Assembly: GCA_000831005.1 (NCBI GenBank)
Contig: CP007152.1
Location: 682,001-746,000 of the forward strand
Reading direction: 5' to 3'
Length of the DNA stretch: 64,000 nucleotides
Origin: Marinobacter salarius
GTDB taxonomy: Bacteria > Pseudomonadota > Gammaproteobacteria > Pseudomonadales > Oleiphilaceae
This document shows, in pieces, positions 9,173 through 19,387 of the stretch (positions within the stretch are counted from its first letter, which is position 1; each line of letters starts with the position of its first letter). The notes below the pieces were generated by a model that was not told where the DNA came from, ran no database searches, and saw nothing but the letters and a program-made list of their open reading frames with translations. The position numbers and the translations under genes were made by a program.

Positions 9173-10435
9173 ATGAACCTTACTGAACTCAAGCAGAACT
9201 CCATGCCCGAATTGCTCGATATTGCGCAAGAGATGGGCCTCGATAACCTGGCTCGCTCGCGCAAGCAGGATGTCATCTTCACGATCCTGAAGAAGCATGC
9301 TAAAAGCGGCGAAGACATTTATGGTGACGGCGTACTGGAAATTCTGCAGGACGGTTTCGGCTTCCTCCGTTCCGCCGACGCCTCATACCTTGCCGGTCCT
9401 GACGACATCTACGTGTCGCCAAGCCAGATTCGCCGTTTTAACCTGCGGACCGGTGACACCGTTGCCGGCAAGATACGCCCGCCGAAAGACGGCGAGCGTT
9501 ACTTTGCCCTGCTGAAAGTTAACGAGATTAACTTCGACAAGCCGGACAACGCCCGAAACAAGATCCTGTTCGAGAACCTGACACCGCTGTTCCCGGACGA
9601 GCGTCTGATGCTTGAAGCCGGTAATGGTAGCACCGAGGATCTGTCCTCACGGGTACTGGATCTGGTAGCGCCCATCGGCAAGGGCCAGCGCGGCCTTATC
9701 GTGTCTCCGCCCAAAGCCGGTAAGACGCTGCTGATGCAAAGCATCGCCCAGTCCATCACCCGTAACAATCCAGAGTGCCATGTGATGGTGCTGCTGATTG
9801 ACGAGCGTCCGGAAGAAGTAACCGAGATGCAGCGCACCGTGCGTGGTGAAGTGATCGCCTCCACCTTCGATGAGCCCCCGGCCCGTCATGTGCAGGTGGC
9901 CGAGATGGTCATCGAAAAGGCCAAGCGTTTGGTCGAGCACAAGAAAGACGTGGTGATTCTGCTGGATTCCATCACCCGTCTGGCCCGTGCCTACAACACG
10001 GTGATTCCGTCCTCCGGCAAGGTGCTGACCGGTGGTGTGGACGCCCACGCCCTTGAGAAGCCCAAGCGTTTCTTTGGTGCGGCCCGTAACGTGGAAGAGG
10101 GCGGCAGCCTGACCATTCTTGCCACCGCGCTGGTCAACACTGGCTCCAAGATGGATGAAGTCATCTATGAGGAGTTCAAGGGAACCGGTAACATGGAGAT
10201 CCATCTGGATCGCAAGATTGCCGAGAAGCGCACCTATCCCGCCATCAATATTCGCAGCTCTGGCACCCGCCGTGAGGACCTGCTGATGAGCGAGGCGGAT
10301 ATCCAGCGCATCTGGATTCTGCGCAAGCTGCTGCACTCCATGGACGACGATACTGGTGCCATTGAGTTCCTGCTGGACAAGCTGCGTGAAACCAAGACCA
10401 ACGACGAATTCTTCCAGTCGATGAAGCGTCGTTAA
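9173..10435 (+). CDS. rho: Transcription termination factor Rho
   Basis: Hexameric RNA-dependent ATPase that ends transcription. The 420-residue protein has the N-terminal helix bundle ([18 protein letters not shown]), the cold-shock-like RNA-binding domain ([20 protein letters not shown]) and the ATPase core. The P-loop PPKAGKT is near residue 180; Walker B is [16 protein letters not shown]. The Q-loop region [20 protein letters not shown] and the arginine-finger region SGTRRED are also present. Its length equals that of the Pseudomonas protein. No frameshift is seen. Confidence 0.98.
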   Translation: MNLTELKQNSMPELLDIAQEMGLDNLARSRKQDVIFTILKKHAKSGEDIYGDGVLEILQDGFGFLRSADASYLAGPDDIYVSPSQIRRFNLRTGDTVAGKIRPPKDGERYFALLKVNEINFDKPDNARNKILFENLTPLFPDERLMLEAGNGSTEDLSSRVLDLVAPIGKGQRGLIVSPPKAGKTLLMQSIAQSITRNNPECHVMVLLIDERPEEVTEMQRTVRGEVIASTFDEPPARHVQVAEMVIEKAKRLVEHKKDVVILLDSITRLARAYNTVIPSSGKVLTGGVDAHALEKPKRFFGAARNVEEGGSLTILATALVNTGSKMDEVIYEEFKGTGNMEIHLDRKIAEKRTYPAINIRSSGTRREDLLMSEADIQRIWILRKLLHSMDDDTGAIEFLLDKLRETKTNDEFFQSMKRR

Positions 10436-10482
10436 GTTTTGGTTTCGGTTCGGGCCCTCTTTGCGCACTGAGCTTGGGGGCT

Positions 10483-10591
10483 GGTAACGCCGGGGGTCGT
10501 CTCCCCGGACACGCCGTGAACCCATCCATGGGGGCTCGGCATTGCCATCCTTGGCAATGCACGGTCCGGGGAGACGATCCCCGGCGTTACC
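10483..10591. repeat. Long palindromic intergenic element, copy 2
   Basis: Arms 10483-10510 and 10564-10591 pair over 28 bases with a single G-T type mismatch (ends GGTAACGCCGG and CCGGCGTTACC). The 53-nt loop holds two smaller hairpins: CCCAT-CC-ATGGG (10521-10532) and GCATTGCCA-TCC-TTGGCAATGC, so the whole could fold as a three-stem cruciform. The loop aligns with that of the element at 6169-6270 read on the minus strand. It lies 48 bases after rho. There is no T run, so it is not a standard terminator, though it could protect the rho mRNA 3' end. Confidence 0.75.
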
Positions 10592-10713
10592 GACCAGACT
10601 TCTCGCGCGCACGTCTCCCCATCTCCTGTTCCTGCACCAAAGCTGAAACCTAGCCAGAGCCGAACCAAATAACCAGAATTCGCGTACAATGCCGGAATCA
10701 ACCGGAGTAGCCG

Positions 10714-12200
10714 ATGAAATACAACGACCTGAGAGACTTCATAGGCCAGCTTGAAAAGCTGGGAGAGCTGAAGCGTATTTCAGTGGAAGTCGATCCCCAC
10801 CTGGAAATGACCGAGATCTGCGACCGCACGCTGCGGGCAGGTGGCCCCGCGTTGTTGTTCGAGAACCCCAAAGGCTACGACATGCCCGTGCTGGCCAACC
10901 TGTTTGGTACGCCGAAACGCGTGGCCATGGGCATGGGGCAAGACAGCGTGACCGCGCTGCGGGACATCGGCAAGCTGCTCGCCTTCCTGAAAGAGCCCGA
11001 TCCTCCCAAGGGCTTCAAAGACGCCATCGAGAAACTGCCGCTGTTCAGGCAGGTGATGCGTATGAGCCCCAAAGTGCTTCGCTCGGCGCCCTGCCAGGAC
11101 GTGGTGATCGAAAAGGACCAGGTGGATCTGTACCAGATACCGGTTCAGCACTGCTGGCCCGGGGACGCAGGGCCTTTGGTGACCTGGCCGTTGGTGATAA
11201 CCCGTGGGCCCCATAAAGAACGCCAGAATCTTGGTATTTACCGGCAACAGGTCATTGGCCGTAACCGGCTGATCATGCGCTGGCTGAGCCATCGTGGAGG
11301 TGCGCTGGATTTTCAGGAGTTCCAGAAAGCCAACCCGGGTAAACCCTATCCTGTGGCCGTTGCCCTTGGGGCGGACCCGGCGACCATCCTGGGTGCGGTG
11401 ACGCCGGTGCCGGATTCGTTATCGGAATACGCCTTTGCTGGCCTGCTTCGCGGCGGAAGAACCGAATTGGTGCAGTGTGGTCTCAGCGATCTGCAGGTGC
11501 CGGCCAGTGCCGAGATTGTGCTGGAAGGTTCATCTATCCGGACGACGTAGCGCCGGAAGGCCCGTTCGGGGACCATACCGGTTATTACAACGAAGTGGAT
11601 GAATTCCCGGTGTTCACCGTGGAGCGGGTGACGCACCGCAAGGACCCGATTTACCACAGTACCTACACTGGCCGCCCACCCGATGAGCCCGCCATTCTGG
11701 GTGTGGCACTGAACGAAGTCTTCATTCCCATCCTGCAGAAGCAGTTCCCCGAGATTGTGGATTTTTACCTGCCTCCCGAGGGGTGCTCCTACCGTCTTGC
11801 AGTGGTGACCATGAAGAAACAGTACCCCGGCCATGCCAAACGGGTGATGATGGGAGTATGGTCATTCCTGCGGCAGTTCATGTACACCAAGTTTGTGATC
11901 GTTACCGACGACGACGTAAACGCACGGGACTGGAAAGACGTGATCTGGGCCATGACCACTCGCATGGACCCATCCAGGGATACCACGCTGGTTGAGAGCA
12001 CTCCCATCGACTACCTGGACTTCGCTTCGCCGGTGTCCGGGCTGGGCTCGAAAATGGGGATGGATGCCACCAGCAAGTGGCCGGGCGAAACCGATCGGGA
12101 GTGGGGCACGCCCATCACCATGTCCGACGACGTCAAAAGGCGTGTGGACGACATCTGGGACAGCCTGGGGATTGAAGTTTCATCCGATCGCCCCGATTGA
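10714..12200 (+). CDS. ubiD: 4-hydroxy-3-polyprenylbenzoate decarboxylase UbiD (one frameshift)
   Basis: Prenylated-FMN-dependent decarboxylase of ubiquinone synthesis. It starts [22 protein letters not shown], preceded by CCGGAG. Family blocks seen: [33 protein letters not shown], a [14 protein letters not shown] stretch, the [15 protein letters not shown] region, and after the break the conserved [18 protein letters not shown] and [12 protein letters not shown]. The frame slips at about 11530 (GGTTC where GGTTTC is needed), one T short, turning GFIYPDD into GSSIRTT and a stop. Restored length is about 495 residues, normal. It follows rho as in Pseudomonas and is followed by a flavin reductase. 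Confidence 0.93.
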
Positions 12201-12201
12201 T

Positions 12202-13206
12202 ATGGCCAGCCGTGAATGTCGTATTCAACTCGTGCCGGCGGTATTGTCCTTTACCGCAGCCGCCGACGAGACGCTGCTTACGGCAGCCGGCAGGGCGGGC
12301 ATTGCGGTTCCCGCCGCCTGTCGCAATGGCGTGTGCGAGCTCTGTGAGGCTCGCCTGGTCTGTGGCGAGGCCCTGAATACCCGCAATCAACACACAATTC
12401 CGGTCACCGGGCGACTGATGATGTGTCGCACCCTGGCGCTCAGTGACCTTGAACTGGAGATAGACGCCGTTATGGCAGCCGGAGACAACCAGCCTCGCAA
12501 GTTCCAGGCAAAGGTGGTGGACGTTCGTTCCATCAGCCACGATGTTTACCGTGTGGAACTGCAACTGCCCCGTCGCCGGGAACTGTCGTTTCACGCCGGC
12601 CAGTACCTGTCCGTGAATCTGCCGGATACAGACCCCTGTTATTTTTCCATCGCCAGCAGTCCGTCTGAAGAATTGATTGAGCTGCACATTCAGGCGACAC
12701 CGGAGTGGGTGTCTGCACAGAAAGTGATTGATGCATTGACCTCTGGCGGAGAGGTGACCGTTGAATTACCCCACGGCCGCGCGTGCCTGGCGTCCGCGCC
12801 GGACAAACCGCTGTTGCTGGTCGCCGCCGGAACGGGGTTTGCCCAAATGAAGAGCCTGGTGGACTACCTGCAGAACACGTCTTACGACAAGCCTGTGAAG
12901 TTCTACTGGGGCGTTCGCCGCCACGAGGATATGTACCTGCGATCCCTGGCCCAGCAGTGGCAGGAAGAATGGCCGCCCTTTACCTTCCTGCCCGTGGTAG
13001 GGGATGACGAAGACAACGAGTGGAGTGGCCACCACGACCAGTTGGTGCGAACCGTGCTGGCGTCGGGCATGGACTGGAGCAACGTGGAAGTTCACGCCAG
13101 CGGCTCGCCGACGATGGTCTATACCTTGATGGATGCGTTACTGGAGGTGGGGTTGCCGCAGGAAGCATTTTTCTCCGATGTACTGGAATACGCCCCGAGA
13201 GGTTGA
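12202..13206 (+). CDS. Ferredoxin-domain NAD(P)H-flavin reductase (CDP-6-deoxy-glucoseen reductase-like)
   Basis: A 334-residue two-part reductase. The N-terminal 2Fe-2S ferredoxin domain carries CRNGVCELC (C-x4-C-x2-C) and a distal cysteine in MMCRTLALSD. A ferredoxin-reductase module follows with FAD motif YFSIASSP and the NAD(P)-binding LLVAAGTGFAQMKS, ending YAPRG. The ATG comes 1 base after the ubiD stop, so the two are translated together. In Pseudomonas the same neighbour is annotated as CDP-6-deoxy-delta-3,4-glucoseen reductase, but its place beside ubiD suggests supplying reduced flavin to the UbiD/UbiX system. That role is inference. Confidence 0.85.
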   Translation: MASRECRIQLVPAVLSFTAAADETLLTAAGRAGIAVPAACRNGVCELCEARLVCGEALNTRNQHTIPVTGRLMMCRTLALSDLELEIDAVMAAGDNQPRKFQAKVVDVRSISHDVYRVELQLPRRRELSFHAGQYLSVNLPDTDPCYFSIASSPSEELIELHIQATPEWVSAQKVIDALTSGGEVTVELPHGRACLASAPDKPLLLVAAGTGFAQMKSLVDYLQNTSYDKPVKFYWGVRRHEDMYLRSLAQQWQEEWPPFTFLPVVGDDEDNEWSGHHDQLVRTVLASGMDWSNVEVHASGSPTMVYTLMDALLEVGLPQEAFFSDVLEYAPRG

Positions 13207-13223
13207 GACCCGGGGCCAGCCCC

Positions 13224-14462
13224 TCAGGCCTTGGGCATCGGCAAATCCGGCAACCCACTATCGTTAACCAATCCCTGCATCAACAGCTTCACGCTGTTCT
13301 CACCCTCGCCCATGTGAGCGTTCAGGCGGCTCAGCTCGGCCATGGTTTCACGGCTGCGGCGTAGCCGAAGGCTGGTTTCGAAATACTCCCGCGCCTTGCC
13401 CCAGAGCTCGTTGCGCAAGCTCAGACGGCCGAGCGCCAACAGAAGCTCTGCATTGTTGGGACGATCCTTCAGCCACTGCTCCGCCACCAGCAACTGCTCA
13501 TCCGGCTTCAGGCCTTTTACGCGACCATACAGATTGACCAGCTCATCACCCCAGTGATTGCGCAGGACTTTCCTCAGCAGGGTTTCAGCCTGGGCTTCGT
13601 CGCCCAGATCGGCAAGCAGCCGGGCATACTCGCGAATGGTGTGTTCGTCACGGCGGAGAAACCCTGGCAGCTCATCCCAAAGTTTGGTGAGAGGCTCAAG
13701 GGACGCCGAAGGCTCACCCGAGTGGCGGCGGCATTCCTCAGCGGCACGCTGCAGAAGGTTTTGCCAAACCAGGCGTTCCAGGTCGCCCTGTTCTTCACTC
13801 TCCATCAGGTTGCGTTTGCGGATTTCCGGCAACAGGCGGGACAGCTCGCGCCAGTCTTCCAGGCGCACGTAGGTGTTTTTCAGCAATTTGAGTACAAACG
13901 GATGGTGGGGCGCCTGCTTGCGCAGCCGCACCAGGGTTGCCAGGGCCTGCTCCAGTCGGTTGCCCGCCAGTTGCAGTTGGGCCTGAGTAATGCCCACGGC
14001 CATGTCGGAGCCCGGGGTGCTTTCAAAGGCCTTGCGCAACAGTTCGTCAACGGCCTCGTGATCGCCGGATTCAAACGAGGCCTGGGCCGCTGCCAGGTAG
14101 TTGATCAGTGGCGTGTCCGCGTGCTCTGCTGAAGAAGTGAGCAGCTTGCGGGCACGTGGCCAGTTACCCTCCGCCAGGGCCAGCAGCCCCTGAGTGGTTC
14201 GGCGCCGGGCTCGGCGTTCATTGCTGCGGGCCAGCCAGCCGGCGACCATGCCGGTGCCATGGCGCAGTCGACGGAACAGATTGATGGTTAGCACGGAGGC
14301 TGCCACCAGCAGTACCAGCAACGCCAGACCAATCCAGAAATTGGTTTCAATCAGATAGTTGCCCAGGCTGATGCGGATGTAGCCAAGGTCGTACTGCAAC
14401 CCCAGCGCAAGCCCGGTGCCCAGCAGTAAGGCGACCAGGATGATCAGCAAAATGCGGATCAT
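13224..14462 (-). CDS. hemY: HemY, membrane-anchored TPR protein of the heme operon
   Basis: A 412-residue inner-membrane protein. Two hydrophobic segments lie at about residues 3-22 and 41-64. A long cytoplasmic part of helical repeats follows (TPR-like: LLALAEGNWPRARKLL, NYLAAAQASFESGDHEAVDE, LLLALGRLSLRNELWGKARE). This matches gammaproteobacterial HemY (not the protoporphyrinogen oxidase of the same name); its exact role is not settled. The start overlaps hemX by 4 bases. Last gene of hemC-hemD-hemX-hemY. Confidence 0.92.
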   Translation of the reverse strand: MIRILLIILVALLLGTGLALGLQYDLGYIRISLGNYLIETNFWIGLALLVLLVAASVLTINLFRRLRHGTGMVAGWLARSNERRARRRTTQGLLALAEGNWPRARKLLTSSAEHADTPLINYLAAAQASFESGDHEAVDELLRKAFESTPGSDMAVGITQAQLQLAGNRLEQALATLVRLRKQAPHHPFVLKLLKNTYVRLEDWRELSRLLPEIRKRNLMESEEQGDLERLVWQNLLQRAAEECRRHSGEPSASLEPLTKLWDELPGFLRRDEHTIREYARLLADLGDEAQAETLLRKVLRNHWGDELVNLYGRVKGLKPDEQLLVAEQWLKDRPNNAELLLALGRLSLRNELWGKAREYFETSLRLRRSRETMAELSRLNAHMGEGENSVKLLMQGLVNDSGLPDLPMPKA

Positions 14463-15577
14463 GATGCGTCTCCCTGTTCACCGTTGCTGCCATTCTTTTC
14501 GGCCTCTCCGTTGTCCAGTCGACCGGCCAGTCGTGCCTTGAGCAGTTCCAGTGAGCGGCTGATGTCTGGCAGTTCCGGATCAACGTTCTTTTGTGAGAGT
14601 TCCTCCAGGGTCTGCGAGAGCGCGATGATGCGGGTGTTGCTGCTGTCGTACCAATTATTGATGGCATTGCTGGCTTTGGTCAGGGAGCGTGAGTAGAGCT
14701 GTTGATGACCGCGAAGTACGGCCAGCTCGGCTTCTTCCAGCATCAACTGCAGATTGAGCCGTGCATAGGCGCTTTGCTCCGGAGACAGCAGGGGTTTGAC
14801 CGGCTCATCGAGCCTGCGGACCACAACCACCTGAGACAGGGTTTGCTTGACCTTGTGCCATCCCTCGGCAACCAGGCCCTGCCCGGAAGCATCGGCTTCC
14901 GGGTTCTCGCCGCTACTGACAAATCCTGGGGCGCGATCATGAATCAGTGCACTGTCTGTCAGTTGGTGGATGCTGTCGATGGCTGCTTCCAGTTTCAGGT
15001 AGAGCCCGGTGCGGTCGACATCGACAATGCCCTTGAGCGCCAGGATTTCCTTGGCCAGTTGCTGGCGAACCGGGTAAACGCCGATATCGTCTGATTCCGC
15101 CAGAACTTCATCACCGGATTCCAGTGCCGCCAAGGCTCCGCGAATGTCCTTTTCGATCATGAGCCTCTGGTTGGCCACCCTCAGCAGATATTCCGCCTCG
15201 GCCAGCAGCCAGTCAGTACGAGTGCGGCTTCCGGCCTCCAGCAGTTCACGGGCGTTGTGGTCGATCTGCCGTTGCTGGGTCGCGATCAGTTCACGCTGTT
15301 CAGACAGCTTGTCTTCCAGCGCCTGCAGGCGACGGCTCTGCTCACTGCCGGTCTGGCCGTACATCCGGTCCAGTTGCTCGGTGTCACTCTCCAGATCGGT
15401 GATGGACTGTTGCAGTGCCTGGTAGTTGTTCCATTGCTGCCAGCTCCAAAGAGCCAGGGCAACGGCCAGGGCGAGCGCCAGTAGTGTAATGATCCAGAGG
15501 GGCCACAGTTTTTGCCGTGTTTGCTGATGCTTTTCGATCGGGGCAGGCAGTTGTGCGTTTGATTCTGTCACGGGCAT
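14459..15577 (-). CDS. hemX: HemX, uroporphyrinogen-III C-methyltransferase homologue (membrane)
   Basis: A 372-residue protein with one transmembrane segment near residues 24-46 (LWPLWIITLLALALAVALAL). A long coiled coil follows (ALQQSITDLESDTEQLDRMY and EDKLSEQRELIATQQRQID). The C-terminal domain is typical of HemX (DWLLAEAEYLLRVANQRL). Although often annotated as a methyltransferase, it lacks a visible SAM-binding motif. It sits 2 bases after hemD and overlaps hemY by ATGA. Confidence 0.92.
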   Translation of the reverse strand: MPVTESNAQLPAPIEKHQQTRQKLWPLWIITLLALALAVALALWSWQQWNNYQALQQSITDLESDTEQLDRMYGQTGSEQSRRLQALEDKLSEQRELIATQQRQIDHNARELLEAGSRTRTDWLLAEAEYLLRVANQRLMIEKDIRGALAALESGDEVLAESDDIGVYPVRQQLAKEILALKGIVDVDRTGLYLKLEAAIDSIHQLTDSALIHDRAPGFVSSGENPEADASGQGLVAEGWHKVKQTLSQVVVVRRLDEPVKPLLSPEQSAYARLNLQLMLEEAELAVLRGHQQLYSRSLTKASNAINNWYDSSNTRIIALSQTLEELSQKNVDPELPDISRSLELLKARLAGRLDNGEAEKNGSNGEQGDAS

Positions 15578-15579
15578 CC

Positions 15580-16392
15580 TTACTTGGTGTTTCCGGAGCC
15601 TCCGTCCAGGCTGGCAAGTTGTTCTGCAACTGCAGCCACAATCGAGCTATCGGCAAGGCTTCCTGGTATACACGTTCGCCGGAGGCCGGCCAGACGTGCT
15701 TGTTCGGCAATCCGCTCAACGGGGACAACCAGTAAAGTGTTTTCAAGATTATGGCCGGTATTGTCACTGAGTGCGATGAGATTGTTCAATGTTTCTCCCG
15801 ACAGTGTGACGATGGCCTCGGGGGAAAAGTCGTTCAGCATCGCGTTCAGCGTCGCTTTATCATAGTCGGGACAGAAGCGACGATAAAGGGGCAGCACGGT
15901 GACTCGCGCGCCTCTGCGTTCCAGGGTTTGCGGGATCAGTTCCCGGCCTTCCTGTCCGCGCACCACCAGAACCTTTTGGTGCTCCAGTGTGGCCAGCTCC
16001 GGCAACTGTAGCAAATCTTCGCTGGTGTGGCCGGTTTCCGGTTGCCGCGTTTCCAGGCCATAGTTGCTCAGCACCGTGGCGGTTCCTGCCCCGACGCCGT
16101 ACCAGTGGATGTCGGTGGGTGTCTGGGGCCACCACTCGTCCAGCCAGTCGAGCAGCAAGGCGGCGGCATAGGGGCTGACGGCAATGACGTGGGCGAACTC
16201 GTCCAGGTTGAGGATCAGCGTGCGGGTTGCGGGGTCTTCCGGGAGCGGCTCGCGGGCGATAAGCGGCATGACCCGCGCATCGGCGCCGGCATCGCAAAAG
16301 CGCGAGGCCAGCCGGTCGGCTTCCGGTTGTGGCCGGCAGATGAGTATCCGCCGGCCCTCAAGGGGTAGCGAATCAGGTTGGGGTGTGGCCAT
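15580..16392 (-). CDS. hemD: Uroporphyrinogen-III synthase
   Basis: Cyclises hydroxymethylbilane to uroporphyrinogen III with inversion of ring D. With the start at 16392 ([18 protein letters not shown]) it is 270 residues, a normal length. Typical weakly conserved blocks are [52 protein letters not shown] and a C-terminal region around [13 protein letters not shown]. Its start lies 20 bases inside the hemC gene; open sequence continues upstream but is only the hemC shadow. Confidence 0.92.
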   Translation of the reverse strand: MATPQPDSLPLEGRRILICRPQPEADRLASRFCDAGADARVMPLIAREPLPEDPATRTLILNLDEFAHVIAVSPYAAALLLDWLDEWWPQTPTDIHWYGVGAGTATVLSNYGLETRQPETGHTSEDLLQLPELATLEHQKVLVVRGQEGRELIPQTLERRGARVTVLPLYRRFCPDYDKATLNAMLNDFSPEAIVTLSGETLNNLIALSDNTGHNLENTLLVVPVERIAEQARLAGLRRTCIPGSLADSSIVAAVAEQLASLDGGSGNTK

Positions 16393-17314
16393 AGATGTCA
16401 GCCAGTACCTTGTCTGCACCCAGTGCGAGTAGGTCTTCCGCCAGTTCGCGTCCAAGGCGCTCGCCTTCGCTGCGGGGCGCGCGGCCTTCAACGCGGAATA
16501 CCTGGGTGCCGTCGACAGCGCCCACGAGTCCCCGAAGCCAGAGCATGTCATCGTCTTCCAGCAACGCGTAGGCCGCGATGGGTACCTGGCAGCCGCCCTG
16601 CAATCGCCGGTTCAGGGCCCGTTCCGCTTTCACTCGGTCCGAGCTGTCGCGATGATCCAGGGGCTCCAGCATGGCGATCAGTTCGGCATCATCGAGGCGG
16701 CATTCGATGCCAAGCGCACCCTGGCCCACGGCAGGCAGGGATATACTGTCTGGCAGGCAGTAGCGGATACGGTCATGGAAACCGAGGCGTTTGAGCCCGG
16801 AGCTGGCCAGGACTATGGCCTGGTAATCGCCGGCATCCAGCTTTGCCAGGCGGGTGTTGACGTTGCCACGCAAGGTGCGGATTTCCAGGTCGGGCCGGTA
16901 GGCACGCAACTGGGCTTCCCGGCGCAGGCTGGCAGTGCCGACTACGGCGCCGTGGGGCAGGGCGTCCACGTTATCGTAGTCATTGCTGACGAACGCATCG
17001 GTGGGGTCTTCCCGCTCACAGATGGCCACCAGCCCCAGCCCTTCCGGAAACTCCATCGGCACATCTTTCATGGAGTGCACCGCCAGGTCGGCACTGCCTG
17101 CCAGCATGGCCTCTTCCAGTTCCTTGACGAACAGACCCTTGCCGCCAATCTTGGCCAGCGGCACATCCAGGATCTTGTCGCCCTGGGTTTTGATCTTGAC
17201 CAGTTCCACGGTCACGTTGTCGTGGAGCCGCTCCAGTTCAGACTTGATAAATTCCGCCTGCCACAACGCCAGTGCGCTGCTGCGGGTTGCAATGCGAAGG
17301 GTTCGTTTTGACAT
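16373..17314 (-). CDS. hemC: Porphobilinogen deaminase (hydroxymethylbilane synthase)
   Basis: Joins four porphobilinogens into hydroxymethylbilane in heme synthesis. The start at 17314 gives [20 protein letters not shown], the expected beginning; upstream codons are an accidental extension. Conserved parts include [55 protein letters not shown] and the dipyrromethane-cofactor site [13 protein letters not shown] (Cys near residue 242). Protein length is 313. The algR stop lies 85 bases upstream on the same strand. Confidence 0.97.
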   Translation of the reverse strand: MSKRTLRIATRSSALALWQAEFIKSELERLHDNVTVELVKIKTQGDKILDVPLAKIGGKGLFVKELEEAMLAGSADLAVHSMKDVPMEFPEGLGLVAICEREDPTDAFVSNDYDNVDALPHGAVVGTASLRREAQLRAYRPDLEIRTLRGNVNTRLAKLDAGDYQAIVLASSGLKRLGFHDRIRYCLPDSISLPAVGQGALGIECRLDDAELIAMLEPLDHRDSSDRVKAERALNRRLQGGCQVPIAAYALLEDDDMLWLRGLVGAVDGTQVFRVEGRAPRSEGERLGRELAEDLLALGADKVLADIYGHTPT

Positions 17315-17399
17315 GGTGTACGTTGCCGGATCTGAAAAATGGTACGCCAAGGGTACTCTTTGTGAGGCAAATTGTGGAGCCGAATGTTGAGCGCCCAGG

Positions 17400-18155
17400 C
17401 TACCCGAGGCGATGCTCCTTTAGCCACTGCCGTACAGAGGCGGCGTGTCTCCGGCTCACGGGCAGTTGCCCGTGCTGGTCTGTCAGATCAATCAGGTTCT
17501 GGCCATCCCGTTGTTTCAGCAGCGCTCGGATATAGCGCACGCCTACCAGGGTGTGTCGGTGAATTCGCAGCAGGTACTGCGAGTAGGTGCTTTCCAGTTC
17601 TTTCAGGGTGTAATCGGTGACGGTTTCGCCGCGCAGGTGATGGATGGTGACGTATTTCTGATCGGCTTCGCAGTACAGAATGCCCTGGATGTCGATCAGT
17701 TCAGTCCCGCGGTGGGTGCGGATGGCCAGCTGTTCATCCGTACCCGATTGTTTTTCAGTCAGTGCCTGTAATTGCACCCGGTTGACTCGGCCAGCCCGAT
17801 TGAGGGCGTCAGCCAGCGCTTCACGACGTACCGGTTTGAGCAGGTAGGCCACCGCGTGTACATCGAACGCCTGGATGGCGTAATGATCATAAGCGGTGCA
17901 GAAGATGATGGCCGGAGGGGCCTCCAGCGAAGCCATCCGTCGGGCGGCTTCCATGCCATCGGTACCCGGCATGCGGATATCGAGCAGCAGGATGTCCGGC
18001 GCCAGGCGCGCGGTTTTCTCCAGTGCTTCGTCGCCGTCGCCAGCCTCGTCACAGACATTGTAGCCAGGCAACGCCTCCACCAGTCGGCGTATGCGCTCCC
18101 TGGCCAGAGGTTCGTCGTCGGCAATCAGTACGCTGCGGTGATTGTTGTCGCCCAT
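17400..18155 (-). CDS. algR: LytTR response regulator AlgR
   Basis: DNA-binding response regulator of 251 residues. The receiver domain has acidic DDE at 13-15, the phosphorylation site Asp59 in LLLDIRMPG, and the K of [10 protein letters not shown]. The C-terminal LytTR domain spans about 145-250 ([35 protein letters not shown]). The order argH / algZ-algR-hemC matches the Pseudomonas alginate/fimbriae regulatory locus, so AlgR is the likely identity. It follows algZ by 6 bases. In Pseudomonas AlgR governs exopolysaccharide and type IV pili genes. Confidence 0.92.
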   Translation of the reverse strand: MGDNNHRSVLIADDEPLARERIRRLVEALPGYNVCDEAGDGDEALEKTARLAPDILLLDIRMPGTDGMEAARRMASLEAPPAIIFCTAYDHYAIQAFDVHAVAYLLKPVRREALADALNRAGRVNRVQLQALTEKQSGTDEQLAIRTHRGTELIDIQGILYCEADQKYVTIHHLRGETVTDYTLKELESTYSQYLLRIHRHTLVGVRYIRALLKQRDGQNLIDLTDQHGQLPVSRRHAASVRQWLKEHRLG

Positions 18156-18161
18156 GCTTGC

Positions 18162-19256
18162 CTACTTGCTCCCTGTTGCCGGTTTTCCGTTGCCACTCGC
18201 TGTCTGCCATGGCAGCCGGAGAGTGACAGTATAGATATCATTCTGGTGGCTGTGTTTCAGCACGGCGGGCTCACCGAACAGGGCGTGCAGGCGGGACTGA
18301 ATGTTGGCCAGCGCCATTCGGTTGCCTTCGTGGCTACCCTGGTCAGAATCCGGGCGCGGGTTCTGCACCATCAGGTAGACCGAGGGGCCCTTGCGGTAGG
18401 CCTCAACCTTTACGGTACCTCCGTTCGGACGAGGCTGAATGCCATGATAAATGGCGTTTTCGACCAGTGGCTGGAGGGTCAGGGGAGGGATGGCCTGTTG
18501 TTCCAGTCCATCTTCGATATGCCATTCCAGTGTCAGCCGGTCTTCCAGACGCAGCTTTTCAATGGCCAGGTAGCGTTTGCACAGGTCCAGTTCGGCGCTC
18601 AGAGGAATCAGGCGGTCACCGGTGCGCAGGCTGGCGCGGAACAGTTCGGACAGATCCAGCACGGCGTCTTCGGCCCGTTCCGGGTTAACGACAATCAGGC
18701 TGGCAATGGTGTTCATGCTGTTGAACAGGAAGTGTGGATGGATTCGTGCCTGCAGGGCGGTCAGCCGGGCCTGCATTTCTGACTCCCGCTGTTGTTGCCA
18801 CTGGAACTGCAGGTAGAAGTATCGCAGCACCATCAGTGTGATCAACAGCGCCAGCAGCAGTTTCTTGGCCACGCCCTGCCAGGCTTCGAGGCCGGGTTGC
18901 GGGTGTAGCACGCTGTCTGCGAAGAGGCTGAAGGCCAGCACATCCAGCATCACGATGGTAACAATCACTGTGGTGGCACGGGTAACTGTCAGTCGTGAGA
19001 GCCAGCGCCGCATGGGGCAGATCAGGGCGGCGCTGGTCAGCACCGTCCATTGCACGAACAGGGACAGCAGGCCGAAGTAGTTCCAGTCAATCCAGTGGCT
19101 TTCGGCCTGAACGATGGACAGCACCAGCACCAGCAGTTCACTGGTGACCACCAGCAGGAAAACGGCCCTGACCCGGCACAGGTCCGGCACATAGAAATCG
19201 GCGTCGCTGTCCGCGACTGCCTGGGCTGGGCGTTCCCTGTTGTGTCTTGCGGCCAT
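18162..19256 (-). CDS. algZ: LytS-type sensor histidine kinase AlgZ (FimS)
   Basis: Sensor partner of AlgR. The start at 19256 (MAARHNRERPAQAVADS) gives 364 residues; codons upstream of it are probably untranslated. Four or so hydrophobic segments occupy residues about 35-150 (FLLVVTSELLVLVLSIV, TTVIVTIVMLDVLAF, LLLALLITLMVLRYFYL). The His_kinase family domain has the phosphoacceptor RIHPHFLFNSMNTIAS, then an N-box PLVENAIYHGIQP. As in Pseudomonas AlgZ, the canonical G-boxes of HATPase are reduced (EGNRMALANIQSRLHALFG). Divergent from argH. Confidence 0.9.
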   Translation of the reverse strand: MAARHNRERPAQAVADSDADFYVPDLCRVRAVFLLVVTSELLVLVLSIVQAESHWIDWNYFGLLSLFVQWTVLTSAALICPMRRWLSRLTVTRATTVIVTIVMLDVLAFSLFADSVLHPQPGLEAWQGVAKKLLLALLITLMVLRYFYLQFQWQQQRESEMQARLTALQARIHPHFLFNSMNTIASLIVVNPERAEDAVLDLSELFRASLRTGDRLIPLSAELDLCKRYLAIEKLRLEDRLTLEWHIEDGLEQQAIPPLTLQPLVENAIYHGIQPRPNGGTVKVEAYRKGPSVYLMVQNPRPDSDQGSHEGNRMALANIQSRLHALFGEPAVLKHSHQNDIYTVTLRLPWQTASGNGKPATGSK

Positions 19257-19387
19257 TGGACCTGTTCCTGATTCCTGTTCCTGATTAGGGGAGGGCAACT
19301 GGGCGCCGCGGAATGCTATAATCCTGCGATATTCCATTTACCCATTCCCGCAGAATGATGCCGGGCTGTCAGCAGGAAAGATAGACC

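Noticed and set aside
10483..10591. Intrinsic terminator of rho
   Set aside because: The hairpin is far larger than usual terminators and has no T run on either side; it is better described as a repeat element.
9647..10612. 321-codon open frame antisense to rho and the palindrome
   Set aside because: It is a shadow of rho and would cross the palindromic element.
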